A stretch of DNA of 64,000 nucleotides from Paraspadella gotoi (taxonomy: Eukaryota; Chaetognatha). Made by a program: the position numbers and the translations under genes. Positions 48,060 to 61,411 of this stretch are shown one piece after another (the first letter of the stretch is position 1; each line of letters begins with the position of its first letter). The stretch lies in the NCBI GenBank assembly GCA_051294375.1, contig CM119271.1:7492162-7556161 (forward strand), read 5' to 3'. Under the pieces are notes generated by a model. It saw only the letters and a list, made by a program, of their open reading frames with translations, was not told the origin of the DNA and searched no databases.

Positions 48060-49062
48060 TTATTTGAAAAATTCCCCGAATAACCCTTAAACCCTAATTA
48101 ACCTTCAATACCCCTAATCCTTAACTACCCAATTGTTAAACGTTTAAAAAAATATATAAAAATAATAAAATCAATTTAAAATAATTATTTGAACAAATAA
48201 TGCGAAATATTCGGAAATATCTTTTTTCAATTAAAGAAAAATGAAATGAAAAAAATTATATAATATATTATTGTGCTAACTGAAACGATATTAGAAGGAA
48301 AACAAAATTCAATGGATTAACAAACTACCGACCGGAGGTAGCTAAGGTTGGTTGCGGACGTCGAATAGTAAAGTTACCCCTTAATTAATTAATATCAGAA
48401 ACTCGTCTGTTTCACGTTTTTTTCATGTCACTGACAGTGTTTGGCTGTCTGAGAGAAGTAGAAAAAATTTAGGCTCGAAGCTAATTTTTTCAAGGTTTGC
48501 CCTTGTAACGTTTGGTAATTAGTGGTTTGATATTTTTTTTATTTTCGCGGTGTGTGTAAAAGGTGACGAAAAACTTGCGACTAAAAATAAAAGGGGCTTA
48601 CTTCATAATGTCATAATGTTCAATTCAGCCTTTTGCATATTTTTCCACGTCCTGTTTATCCTTACTGAAACTGGACTTCTAGCGTTTTTGCAACGGTAAA
48701 CGTTGAACTCTAAACGGTTGTGAAGGGAGAAACTCGGTGGCTGTACCAACAATGATCGAAAATAAAATGACTTAACGGTATTTGCTCGCCTATTGAAGGA
48801 TTTTTCGTTAATCGTGCGGAATTTTAAAAATCCCAATTGTCATGCCTACAAACCGAAGAGTTGTATTCGTCCTTCATTAATTTTATCACTTTTCGTTGAA
48901 GATTATGTTGTGAATTATTCTCGGTTATTTGAAAAAAATATAAACTTTTCCTGCGCTGGGAATAATCGCAAAAAAATATAAATGTATTACCGATCACGAA
49001 ATCTTTTATTAAGTTAAACGAAGGCGCTTGGAATACAAAGTAATGAACAAAAGGGAAAGGGA
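48060..49062. other. Gene-free stretch downstream of DDIT4-like gene
   Basis: AT-rich sequence with CCCTAA/CCTTAA-like degenerate repeats near 48,080-48,130. It contains the expected 3' untranslated region of the minus-strand DDIT4-like gene at its right end. I see nothing else. Confidence 0.5.
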
Positions 49063-51259
<2,197 letters not shown>

Positions 51260-52895
51260 ATTCTCGATTATTCTTTTTTTAAAGAATTGATGGCTCAACG
51301 CCAAAACGTGACCTAATGCGTATATACGTAAATGCTACGCTTTTTTTACAAAAACAGATTTTCTTTTTTTTTTCTTTGGTTGAAGTGTAATAATATTCTG
51401 ACGATAGATTTATCGAGAGAAATATTTTTGCGTGCTACTCGAGGAGGAAGAAGGAGCCAACTGAGCGAGAGGCCTCTCCGTTACGAATAGAAAAGGGAAT
51501 GGCAAGAGCACAGAGGTGGGCAGCGGATGTCGGACGACTCCGCGACGCCGCGGCGCTGACGCTCCTGGCGCCGCGTTGTCCCTGGCTCTCTCGGAATTAA
51601 TTATGCTGATGAGATGGCGTGCAGATTTTTTGAGAAGATTATGAATAAAGGATCGAGTTTGATTTTTAAAGAACCTAGATAAAGGGAAAAAAACTAGATA
51701 AAGATAGTGGCAGATAAAAGCAAAATAATAGTTTTTAGGAAGACGGAAAGGCTGACGAAAAGATTCAGGAAATCGTATGATATCTAAAGGTCATACATTT
51801 ACAGTAATCAGCCGAGCGTAAGGTTGTCACAGCTTTTGAAAAGAAATTAATAGACAAACATCGACGTTATATTTACGTAGTATCATAATAAATGAATTTT
51901 ATTAATTCTTAGGGTTAATTATCCAATTTTAGGGCTCTCTGTCAGTTTGTCGGTTCGTCGCTTGCTCTCTATTTGAATTGACGATAATGAATAACTCCAG
52001 CCTTTAGCATTCATTCAATCACACACTTTCCTCATTTGGTTCCACAATCCGTTCCAAACCAAGTCAAAAATGTATGCATCCAACAGAATCATGGGACTGG
52101 CAAGGTGGCAACCGTACGAATAATTAAAACAGTATTTCCAAATATTGATTATTAACGACAGTCATCTTTGTGATTTTAATCAGTGATTCAATTCAAATTA
52201 ACTTTTATTATAATTCAGTAAAGATGATTTGATTTGATTGATTTGATTTGATCCTTGGCATCTATAGATGCCAAGGATCAAATTTAATTAATCGATTGAG
52301 TTTTGTTTTGAAAAGTAGTGGATTTCGAACCCGCTCATCGACCCAAACTTCCACTTCAAAACCAAAAGAGAGGAAAAAAAGAAACATTGATTATCATGCT
52401 TATCAGCCTAATTAATAAAACCTACAAACATTGTATCCTCCAATAACTTCTTGGTGATAATATGAATTGGCTGTTAGTAAACAAGTTACATTATCAAAGA
52501 TCATTGTGTTTCGTGTTTATTGCGTAACCTTAGGATGTCCGCTTTCCGGACTTAATATCCCGTCTTCTTATGACGGAAACACATTAACATGAAACGGCGA
52601 AACCTTCATTGTTAGCATGACAGTTAATCTTTTTTTGTTATTTTTTAATGCCTCCACTTATATAGTACAGAAGCGATACAGAGCTGAACGCCGAATTGAA
52701 ACTTTAGTAATGCTTTCCGAATATGATAATAGCTAATTTAATAACAATTACCAACACGCCAACTGTTGAAGGATTAACGAACGGACGGAATGACATGACT
52801 GACTAATAATTTCTTTGAAATTAGGTTGATATTGCTCTTTTAATTTTCCTCAGTCACGTTACAAAAAAATTAAATAAAAAAACATATAGCATTTT
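51260..52895. other. Intergenic region between DDIT4-like and PLCXD genes
   Basis: It must hold the DDIT4-like promoter (to the right of 51,259) and the PLCXD 3' untranslated region (to the left of 52,896). A GC-rich patch near 51,500-51,590 is a promoter candidate. A perfect palindrome at 52,246-52,283 is listed separately. No further gene is seen. Confidence 0.5.
52246..52283. repeat. Perfect 38 bp palindrome
   Basis: The two 19 bp halves are exact reverse complements with no spacer, centred on TCTATAGA at 52,264/52,265 (left half ATTTGATCCTTGGCATCTA). It is preceded by TGATTTGATT direct repeats. Confidence 0.9.
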
Positions 52896-53136
52896 TCATT
52901 TAAAATTCAAGTTGATGACGGTTTGGATGAAGTCGTATTCGTCGACGAAGTCCACGACGACGACGTTGACGCCGCCGTCGCCGATCTTCTTGTCGGCGAG
53001 CCACTGCGTCGTCGCCTTCGTCATCGGCAGCGCCAACTTTTTGCGCAGCGACGACAAGACTCCCCAAATTATGTCGTTCGCTTCAGGCGTCAAGACTCCT
53101 TGCGTCACCTGAGTGGGAGAATATGGTTTATATTTT

Positions 53137-53180
<44 letters not shown>

Positions 53181-56100
53181 TCCCCCATACCCAAAAACAA
53201 TCACTGGGTTGGTGACTCAGGGCGTAGTTTCTATCGAGTTTCGCGATTCCTTCGTCGACGTCGTTTGTCCGTAACCATGGAGACGTGATGTGGTAATTTG
53301 ACCAGAAACGAGAGTCCCTTTCGTTGAGGCTGGCGTGGTAAATAAGAACGACCTGGAGATTTTTAAAAATAGTGAACACTAGAAAGGCCTAGAAAAAAAA
53401 AAGCTGATTGTGTTTCTCTTTTCATTTATATTTAATAAATAACGCTCAGAAAATGAGGCTCGCCTGCTTTTCTTCTTTCCATAAATTCGCCAAGGTCAGT
53501 TGATCGTAGGAGCGGACAGACGCGAGCTTCGATCCGAGAATTTCGGTGATAAGCCTTTATGCAATATTGATTCGTAGTTTATAAAATAGAAGTATTTGAG
53601 AGATGTGATTAAATGGGGGAAAAAAATTATAAAAAAAAAGGAATTAACTTTGTTGAATCCTGAACTTTTGAGAAACAAAATTCTACAAAAATTCAAAATA
53701 AAACTGGGATAAAAAATTGAAAAAAATTTCTAAAAAAATTTGGTAAAAAACACTTAATAAAGTAAACTGCTCTTAATAAAAAAAATTGTGAGAAAGCTGG
53801 GTAAGGCGAATATAATTTGTGTAACTTGCCTGGCGAAATTTCTATGGTCCGTCGACGACATTCCGTAAAAATGATTAATATCAATAATTACGACCTCCTT
53901 TGGGTGATTCGACAGGAATTTGTTTACTGCCATCAAGCCTTCTTTCGCAGACTGTGAAAGAGTTACGGATAATGAAATTGTTCATAGTGATATAATCTTA
54001 ATGAACTACAAGGTAGAAATCCAAAGAGGAAAACAAAAATTAGAAAATTATCTTTTGACAATTAATTAATTGTCAGGTTACACATAAGTTACCGTTCGTG
54101 AAAAATAGACGGGTTTATTTTATTTAATACCTGCGCGTATAAAGAGTGGAGAAGATAGATGTCCCCATTCTTCGATTCCCGAGATGCGACTCTAAAATCC
54201 AGATACCGAATTCCAGCTTCGAGTTGTTGTTCCAAAGTTAGCGCTTGCGTCACTCCCCAGTTATATATTATTTTTTTCGCGGCTTTTCCGAAAAAATTAA
54301 TAACCTGAAGAGACAGTAATAATTGTTATGTGTTAGTGACAGAACCGTTCAATATAAGCAGTCCTTGAGCTTCGAATAAGGCTGTAATACCATGTTACTT
54401 GCGGGTTAAGCTAGGCGACCACCGGGCTAGAACCCCGGATCTTTGGGTTGGGAGGTGAATGACTTTCCTCCGGCACCAATGGCCGCTGATGAACGGTTGG
54501 TGGATTTTAGTCCACCATATATCCCCCCCTCCCGTAGGGATAAGTCTGTTGCGTCTCTTCAGTTAATTTTTGTTGTTGTTGTTGGAAAGTTCATCACCAA
54601 GTTGAGGTATGTCACCTGATGTGTTGTTGCTGTTGTGTTCGGAAGTCGGGCTCACCAATGAAGAGACAGTAATAATTGTTATGTGTTAGTGACAGAACCG
54701 TTCAATATAAGCAGTCCCTGAGCTTCGGATCAGGCTGTAACACCATGTTACAGGCGGGTTAAGCGCCCCGTCCCTCTTAACTGCTAGGCGACCACCGGGC
54801 TAGAACTCCGGACCTTTGGCTTGGGAGGCGAATGACTTGCCTCCGGCACCAATGGCCGCTGATGAACGGTGGATATTAGTCCACCATAAACCTGAAAATT
54901 GGCGAGAGATAATGTGCTTCATTTTTTTAAAGAATTTCTATAAACAGTGTTTATTAAACACAATGTTTATTAAACACAGTGTTTATTAAACACGGTACCT
55001 TGATAAGCGTTTCAGACAAATCAGGAGATGGACCTAGTTCCGCTTTGTAATCCAGCAAAGCTGTGAAAGAGTCGTGTGATCCGGGAATCGCTATTCCTGA
55101 AAACATAAATAAACTAATTATTAAAATACTAATGTAATAATTTACATCGAAAATGAAAAGTCTTTAAGTCTTTATGTTTAATCTGTGACAGAAAGTCTGT
55201 TCAAATAAAGTTTTAACTAAGGATTCAACAAAGTTAAAAACAAAAACAACTGCAGCGATGGCGATAAAAAAAAACTTAATCCTTTCCGATTATTTCAACT
55301 TTGTCAAGTTAGATAAAAAAGCCAGACTCAAAGACGTCGTAGAGATTTTCTGAAGAAAAAATCCAAGATGGCGGCTGAACCCATGAATTCCAAAGACGAA
55401 GATACAGACGACGATGACGACGAGTCTCAGTTGACGAACGATCGGGAAAATGTTGTCACATTTAAAGTAACCGGTTAGTTCATTCGTGGCGGGAAGAAGG
55501 CCGGTCGGAGATTTACGCCTTTTCGACCCGAGGTTTTTTTTTTTTTTTTTTTTTTGTTCCTCAGTGGGGTTTTGCTTCCCATCTTTGCCCAAGGCCGATG
55601 AGAGCCAACAACAACAACAGCAACAACAACAACAGCAGCAGCCGCAACCACCGAAGCCGCCGGCTGCTGTAAAGTTTTTTCACTGTTCGTTTTTCATGTT
55701 TCCCGAGGATGTGAAGCCGGTAGAAGCCGACGTTGTGATATTTCATCAAGGTAGACGTTTTCGGTCTGAAAAAAATCTTTCAATCACTAATAGCTATAAT
55801 AGTAAGGAGCTATCTTTGACGATTGAAACGACAGAACCCATGGGCTACATCGCCAAAATCTACACCGAGGACAACGAGCCTCAAGTGACTGGAGTTTGGG
55901 TGAACAAATCGTCGTCGTGGATCGCGTGGGAGCATCGATTGAGAATCAACGCCACCGCGAAATGGATCCCCAATCTCGTCGACCACGCCGTCGACGTCCG
56001 CCTCTGGGACACCCCGGACAAGGTGTCGCCGAAAGCGAAAAACGACAAACCGAAAATGTTCAAAATGTTGGAGGGCACGAACCTGCAACTGCGCGACAAC

Positions 56101-57975
56101 GTGAAGAATCTGGTCATGAACATGTCGCAACATTTCCCCGTCTGCGGTCGAGAGCTGCAATTGAGGGGATGCGACGAGCGCAAGCTTCCCCACGTAATCG
56201 AGGCGGAACCGGAGCCGGAGCCGGAGCCAAAACCGGAACCGGTCGTGCCCGAAGTACCCGCGGAACCTCCGAAGACTCCGGGAAAAAAAGGCAAGGGTGG
56301 CAAGTCCGGAAAGAGCAGCCCCAAGAGTAAATCGGGAAAGAGCACGCCCAAGAGTAAATCGGGAAAGAGCACCCCAAAAGGAAAACAGGAGAAGGTGAAA
56401 ATATCCCCCGAGGAAGTGGCGCGAAGGCTCAAAGAGCAAGAGGAGGAGGCCAGACGGAAGAAGAACGGGATCGTTGGCGTGGCCCTCGATATGAACCCTT
56501 TTTTCTCTGCCAACCGTGTCGAATGGACCAACCGGTTGGACGTTCCTTATAACGAAGTCCAGGATATGTTCGTTAAGGTGAATTCTAGAGAACAAAACGC
56601 TTTCACATCGTATGTCATTCTGAACGCTCTGTTTCTCTTCCAGATTTCTTTGGACGAACCTCTCCTGTCTCCAGAAATTCAGCAGGAACTAAACCCATTT
56701 ATTATCGACGTTTCCTGCGTCCGCGATCTTCCGCCACCGATGAATCCTCAACCCGTTCCTGACTACATGAGCTACCAATTCCCGACTCAGCCTCACCGCG
56801 TCCGCCAAGGAGTCCGACGAGGACGCGAGGTGTTCTGGGACGATCTGCACGTCATTCTAGTCGGTCTCTTACCGGAATCTCGGCTCCGGGAGATCTTTCT
56901 CGATCCGCCGATGACCATCGAAATTCACGATCGAGACAGGAAAGACGTTCCGGTTCCGGCGAATCGCTTCGAAGATCGTTATGTGGATTGCGGCAACCCG
57001 AATTGCCCGCACACGCCGAACGAGCCATGCTATCGTCCGCGAAGATGGGAAGAATACGGGATAGCGCGCTTAGATCTCTCGCCGCTTATCTTGGGACAGA
57101 GGGGTTTTCACGCAACGATCCCTATCGTGCCGGCTCAACCGCCGGACCCGCTGGCTCGTAATCCAAGAGTAGATCTCAAGCGGTTACGACGCGACATCAA
57201 GCGGGGAGAGAAGACGGAATGGAACGAATGGCCGGTTGAAAAACTGGTGCCGCCGCTGGTGGCGCCAAAGGCGCCTTATTTGGAGGAGGAGTCGTCTCTG
57301 GAGGTTCGCGTGGAACTCGCTGTCAAACTGAAGCCGCTTCAGGCCGTGACTAAAGCGGGACGGCCGAAGATCGTGGACGAGGCGATCGCCGGTGGAGAGG
57401 GTCGAGAAGGCGGCGAGGGTTCGAAGAAGGAAGAGGGGTTGGAACCGGAAGTCGTCGTCGAAGCGGGATCCGAGGAAGGGGAGGAGTTCGATGGAGAAGA
57501 CGGCGCCAAAGAATCCATCAAACCGGAGAAAATCGAAAACGCTTTCGGAAGAATCGTCTTGAAATTCTCCGGCGACAATCGACGACTCATGCTGAGCATT
57601 TATCAAATGGTCGCCAACATCAACGTCGAGGCGTTGGGATTTCAAGAGATTCCCGAACACACGACCAGCTTCGCCATGGCGGCGAGGAGGCTCGCTCCCG
57701 AAGAGCGGGAGTCGATCGAGTTGAACGTCATTTCTGGTTTTCACTTCATGGATCCCGTCATTCAAATCATGGTGCTGGAGGGCGTGGCGGAGAAAGGGAT
57801 TCTCAATCTTTGGGAGGATTTTTCGAAGATGCTGACAGACGATCCCTATTTTACGATCTTTTACAATTCCTGCATCAGCTTTGAGGAGGTGAATCGCTAG
57901 TTTGACGTTTCGAATAAACGCTTGAAAACTAAGTCGCGGCGTTCGTTTGTTCTTTCTTTGTTCTTTCCTTTTTTT

Positions 57976-58067
<92 letters not shown>

Positions 58068-58578
58068 GATTTTTTTTCGATAATGATTAAAACCAATTTC
58101 CGAAAACACCATAACATCGAAAAGCGTCTTATTGAGTCGCGACCAAAATGATAATGACAGCGGTGATAACGATGATTATGATTATGTCGCTTCCCAGAGA
58201 CTTTACATCCGGGAGGAGGTTGACCTCATCCGTGTTACTCTGTGGAGTCCGCTTATCGACTTTGTTTCCAAGTCGTTGACTTTCGTCCGTGGGATCGTAA
58301 GGCCAGAAACTTTCGATGCGCTGTTGAGGCTGAAAGGAATCGTCTTTGCTCAAAAACTCAGAGACGTCGTTCACAAGGACTACTTTCCCACGCCAGGTGT
58401 GGAAGGGGTGAGAATTCATTCATTACTCCGATAAAAAATTAAATAAAAATTCGTAGTATGTATGGGAAAATAAATATAAAAAAGAATTAGTTTAGGATAT
58501 TTCATTACTAAATTCGATTCACTTAATTTACCGTTTATCTGCAGAATTAAACGGAAATAGCTGAAACATTGCTGATGC

Positions 58579-58651
<73 letters not shown>

Positions 58652-59508
58652 TCGAACTCGATTTTCACTACTGCTAGCAATTTTCGTAGTATCGGCTTCC
58701 ACAAATCACAATACTAAGTATTTTCGTTTCACGCTTCTCAGTGATGTTAGACTCGCTGCAGAAAGAATTCGGGATCCCGCTTGAGCAAAGATTCTTCGAC
58801 GGGTTTCAAACCATCATCCCAAGAACCAAAATTATTCCGGAAGTTCATGAGTCCTTCCAGGAGGAGAGTCCCGAGCCGCCCGAGTTCACCAGCGCCGAAA
58901 GATTGGCCATCAGGAATCAGTGGCAAGAGAACGCGCCCAAAAAAGCAGAGAAAAAAATTTCGGAATGCGCGGCGTCTCGAAATTCGTTCATCGCTTGCGA
59001 AGTCCGTAGTTTGGAATTACTCAGACAGATTTGCGATTTGACGTGAACATTTAAAATTTCTCAATGGAAGAGAGTAAAATATAATATTCAATACCTTTTT
59101 AATTGCTTTTCATATCCGATTTATTTCCAAAATACTATACGGAAATAGGAAAGAGTGCAACAAGGGTTTTAATTTTAGTTATACCTACACTGTAGGTCCT
59201 ACAGTCTTTCTGTAATGAAAATATCGAAATTTCGACGAATATCTTACCAGTTTTTTTTCGTGTATTTTAGACAGATTACCTGAAAGTGGCATATTTTGTA
59301 TTTTTGTCGGAACCGTACTCATCCAATCGGAATTTGAATTGCTGAAAGATGTCTTCAAGAAGTTAAAAACTTCAACGTTTTCAGCCATTTTTTGGAGGAA
59401 CAACTTCTGGACCCCATACGGCGTCGGCTTGGTAGAAAATACATTTTGTACTGAAAACAAAAAGACGAAAATCGCTAACGGCGTCATATTGACAAGGACA
59501 ACGATCAA
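52896..59508 (-). CDS. PLCXD3: PI-PLC X-domain-containing protein (PLCXD)
   Basis: Seven exons, minus strand: 59,280-59,508; 54,999-55,096; 54,131-54,304; 53,830-53,951; 53,464-53,554; 53,191-53,352; 52,896-53,108 (stop TGA). Phases agree throughout. The X domain shows DWMSTVPTKIQNMPLSG, IAIPGSHDSFTALLD (catalytic-type His), EAGIRYLDFRVASRES, a second His in IYLLHSLYAQ, KEVVIIDINHFYGMS, VVLIYHASLNERDSRFW and C-terminal VNVVVVDFVDEYDFIQTVI. Starting at the internal Met at 59,388 gives 322 residues, close to the ~321 of human PLCXD3; the upstream Met at 59,508 would add a hydrophobic signal-like leader. Introns 4 and 5 have GC donors. Intron 1 (about 4.2 kb) contains the entire plus-strand CFAP92-like gene. 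Confidence 0.88.
54305..54535 (-). mobile_element. tRNA-like SINE, copy in PLCXD intron 2
   Basis: About 230 bp, shared with 54,659-54,893. On the minus strand it carries a B-box-like GGTTCTAGCCC (54,424-54,434) and an A-box-like TGGTGCCGGAGG about 35-40 bp upstream of it, as in tRNA-derived SINEs. Its right-hand end on the transcript side reads CTGTCTCTTCA and directly abuts PLCXD exon 3. Confidence 0.65.
54659..54893 (-). mobile_element. tRNA-like SINE, second copy in PLCXD intron 2
   Basis: Same family and orientation as the neighbouring copy. It is longer in the middle (a CGCCCCGTCCCTCTTAACTG segment missing from the other copy), has a B-box-like AGTTCTAGCCC at about 54,797, and ends in TAGTCCACCAT. 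Confidence 0.65.
55368..59046 (+). CDS. CFAP92: CFAP92/KIAA1257-like ciliary protein, nested in PLCXD intron 1
   Basis: Exons: 55,368-55,473; 55,565-56,577; 56,644-57,888; 58,198-58,396 (or 58,407); 58,742-59,046, giving about 955 residues. Order: acidic N-terminus (SKDEDTDDDDDESQLTN); poly-Gln; a conserved region with GYIAKIYTEDNEP and SSSWIAWEHRLRI; a Glu/Pro and Lys/Ser repeat linker (SGKSTPKSKSGKS); a C2-like region with DDLHVILVGLLPE, LDPPMTIEIHDRDRK and a Cys cluster DCGNPNCPHTPNEPC; and a C-terminal part with ISGFHFMDPVIQIMVLEGVA. The IEIHDRDRK and GFHFMD...VLEG motifs recall CFAP92. No enzyme motif is visible. The intron 56,578-56,643 is 66 bp and has no stop, so it reads through in frame. 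The exon 4 donor is ambiguous: only the weak GTGTGG at 58,397 keeps frame. The family name is from memory of motifs. Confidence 0.7.
57976..58066. repeat. (CTTT)n in an intron of the CFAP92-like gene
   Basis: Regular TTTC/CTTT tetranucleotide array of about 90 bp between exons 3 and 4. Confidence 0.95.
58581..58650. repeat. (GA)n in an intron of the CFAP92-like gene
   Basis: Dinucleotide array of about 60-70 bp between exons 4 and 5. Confidence 0.9.
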
Positions 59509-59560
59509 CCGAGAAAAAAAAATTTATATCATACGATATATATACGAACACGTTGCATAA

Positions 59561-60256
59561 CTTGGTCGGAAATTTACCGCCGAAATTGTGGAAATTGTGG
59601 TAAAGGCGAGGAAAGTTATTGGATTAAAATAGTATAAACATGAACTTAATTTTGGTTTTTGATTGGAGTTACAGTTCACATTAATATATTTATATCAGTC
59701 ACTCGGCAAATTGATAAATAATTACTGGTTTTAAGACTAAGCATTAACTGGCGTGTCGTGGGAACTCACGACTGTTTTTGGGTGGTTATTAAAAAAGAAG
59801 ACATAAAATTCGTGTTTCGATCTTTTGAATATCGACTTTATTTATTCTCGCCACTTCTCTCTTATTTTGCATCGAATTTGAGGAAAATTGTTCCTGAGAT
59901 AAACTTTATAAACTTCCAATTGTTGTTGTTGTTGACGTTGTTGTTGTCACCAAACAATCAAACCAGATGATTCGAGCGAAACAGACTTCAAATAAATTTA
60001 GCTTCGGCTTTACCTTTTTTTTTCAATTATCTGCCCTCTTCCCCCACTTCTTTTTCTCGTTCCAATAAATTATTCCATTACCAAGCACTTCACTGCACAT
60101 TGAGTGCCTCCTTCACACAGTAATTGCACTAAGTAAGCCTTTAAGATAACACAAATATAATCGACCCGTTAAATCAATTCATGATTGGTTCCTGAGACTA
60201 TTGCTGATGGCTTTGTTATTGTTAATACTTTTTTTTCTTCCTCTCTCTCTCTTTCT

Positions 60257-60328
<72 letters not shown>

Positions 60329-61411
60329 TCTTTCTTACGTATTGATGTTGTTGTTGTTGTTGTTAGAAAAGGAGGAAATATCACGAAAAAGAAACTTTCG
60401 CTACAATATCAAGTTTGTTGTTGTTGTTGTTGTTGTTTCTAGAAAGCCCTTAGAAGTAAAAGAGATCGTTCAAAGAGAACGACTGAAGTTGTTGCTGTTG
60501 TTGTTGTTATCGTCATGAAGACAACGTCGTCGTCGTCGTCGACAGCGTCGAAGTTCTTACAGAGTAAAGATCGTTCGAGGAGAAGAAAGAAGATGGCAGA
60601 TCTCGTTTTATGTTTGTTTACATCTTTTTCTCATTTTTGATCGATTAAAACTTTAATTTAAAAATTTCACTTCACTCTTTCCCGCCATTGGTTAAAGTTA
60701 AAAAAAGTTTTCTGAGTGCGCACATGACAACAAATAATGAAAAAGACTTATCATTATTTATAAATTATTTATACCTGTGATATTTTAGAATTGTCGAATT
60801 CTGTGAAGCAATGACTGAGCTTACAATTCAGTTACAATATTCCTTGCACTCTCCTCTGTACATTTATGGTACCATTTGTTTTTTGATCCAGTTACTCTAT
60901 TCGCGCAAGCGCCATTAGAGTTCACAAACTCGACCAAGATTCTCATTGTATTGGTCAGACCTCATGGTAGCGAAAAGAATAAAACCCAATATTTTTCTCG
61001 CTTCGTGTCATTTCCTTCTTCTCCTGGTTTAAATTTCGGTCCCATTCAACCGTTTTCATCATTCAGGAGGATAAAAATGGGCGGAAAATTAGTTTACTTG
61101 TACAAAACACAATGACTGTGCAACGAAAAAGTTGTTGTTGTGGCATTTTCTTTTCAAAATTTCTTTTTCCTTCCCGCAAGTAAATTTTCTTGTATTGCAG
61201 ATGGAGGTCGAAGGAAAGGTTTCGCCCGCTGGATCGTGGACGGACGACCGATGTTGGAAACGACTCTCAAGGCTTGACCCTCTCGTCGAGGCGCTAACGG
61301 ATCGTCAGTCCGGCTTGACTTAAAAAATTTACCAGTGCCTCCCCATTCGGTTCGTCTCTCACTCTCTCTCTCACTCCCTCTTTCTCGTTGAAGTTCTAAT
61401 ACATAAACACA
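59561..61411. other. Upstream region of the DCC-like gene
   Basis: Contains a (CT)n array at about 60,240-60,330 and GTT triplet arrays near 60,345-60,365 and 60,412-60,436. Also present are a GTCGTC run near 60,525 and AT-rich DNA. The DCC-like promoter and 5' untranslated region must lie toward the right end. No other gene is supported; a 41-codon frame at 61,201-61,323 has no recognisable features. Confidence 0.5.
60240..60330. repeat. (CT)n microsatellite
   Basis: CT array with a few TTCT interruptions. The poly-Leu/Ser frames across it are artefacts. Confidence 0.9.

Noticed and set aside
47750-48067. 105-codon frame with an RPRVTAPVTG segment resembling Tc1-type transposase wording
   Set aside because: The match is too short, the same bases recur as a non-coding repeat at 9.74 kb, and there is no DDE region.
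55750-55806. Possible 56 bp intron in CFAP92-like exon 2 (GTAGAC...AG)
   Set aside because: Removing it puts a stop codon directly downstream, while read-through stays open.
55810-56595. Minus-strand 216-261 codon frames
   Set aside because: Shadows of the CFAP92-like coding exon; no splice or domain support.
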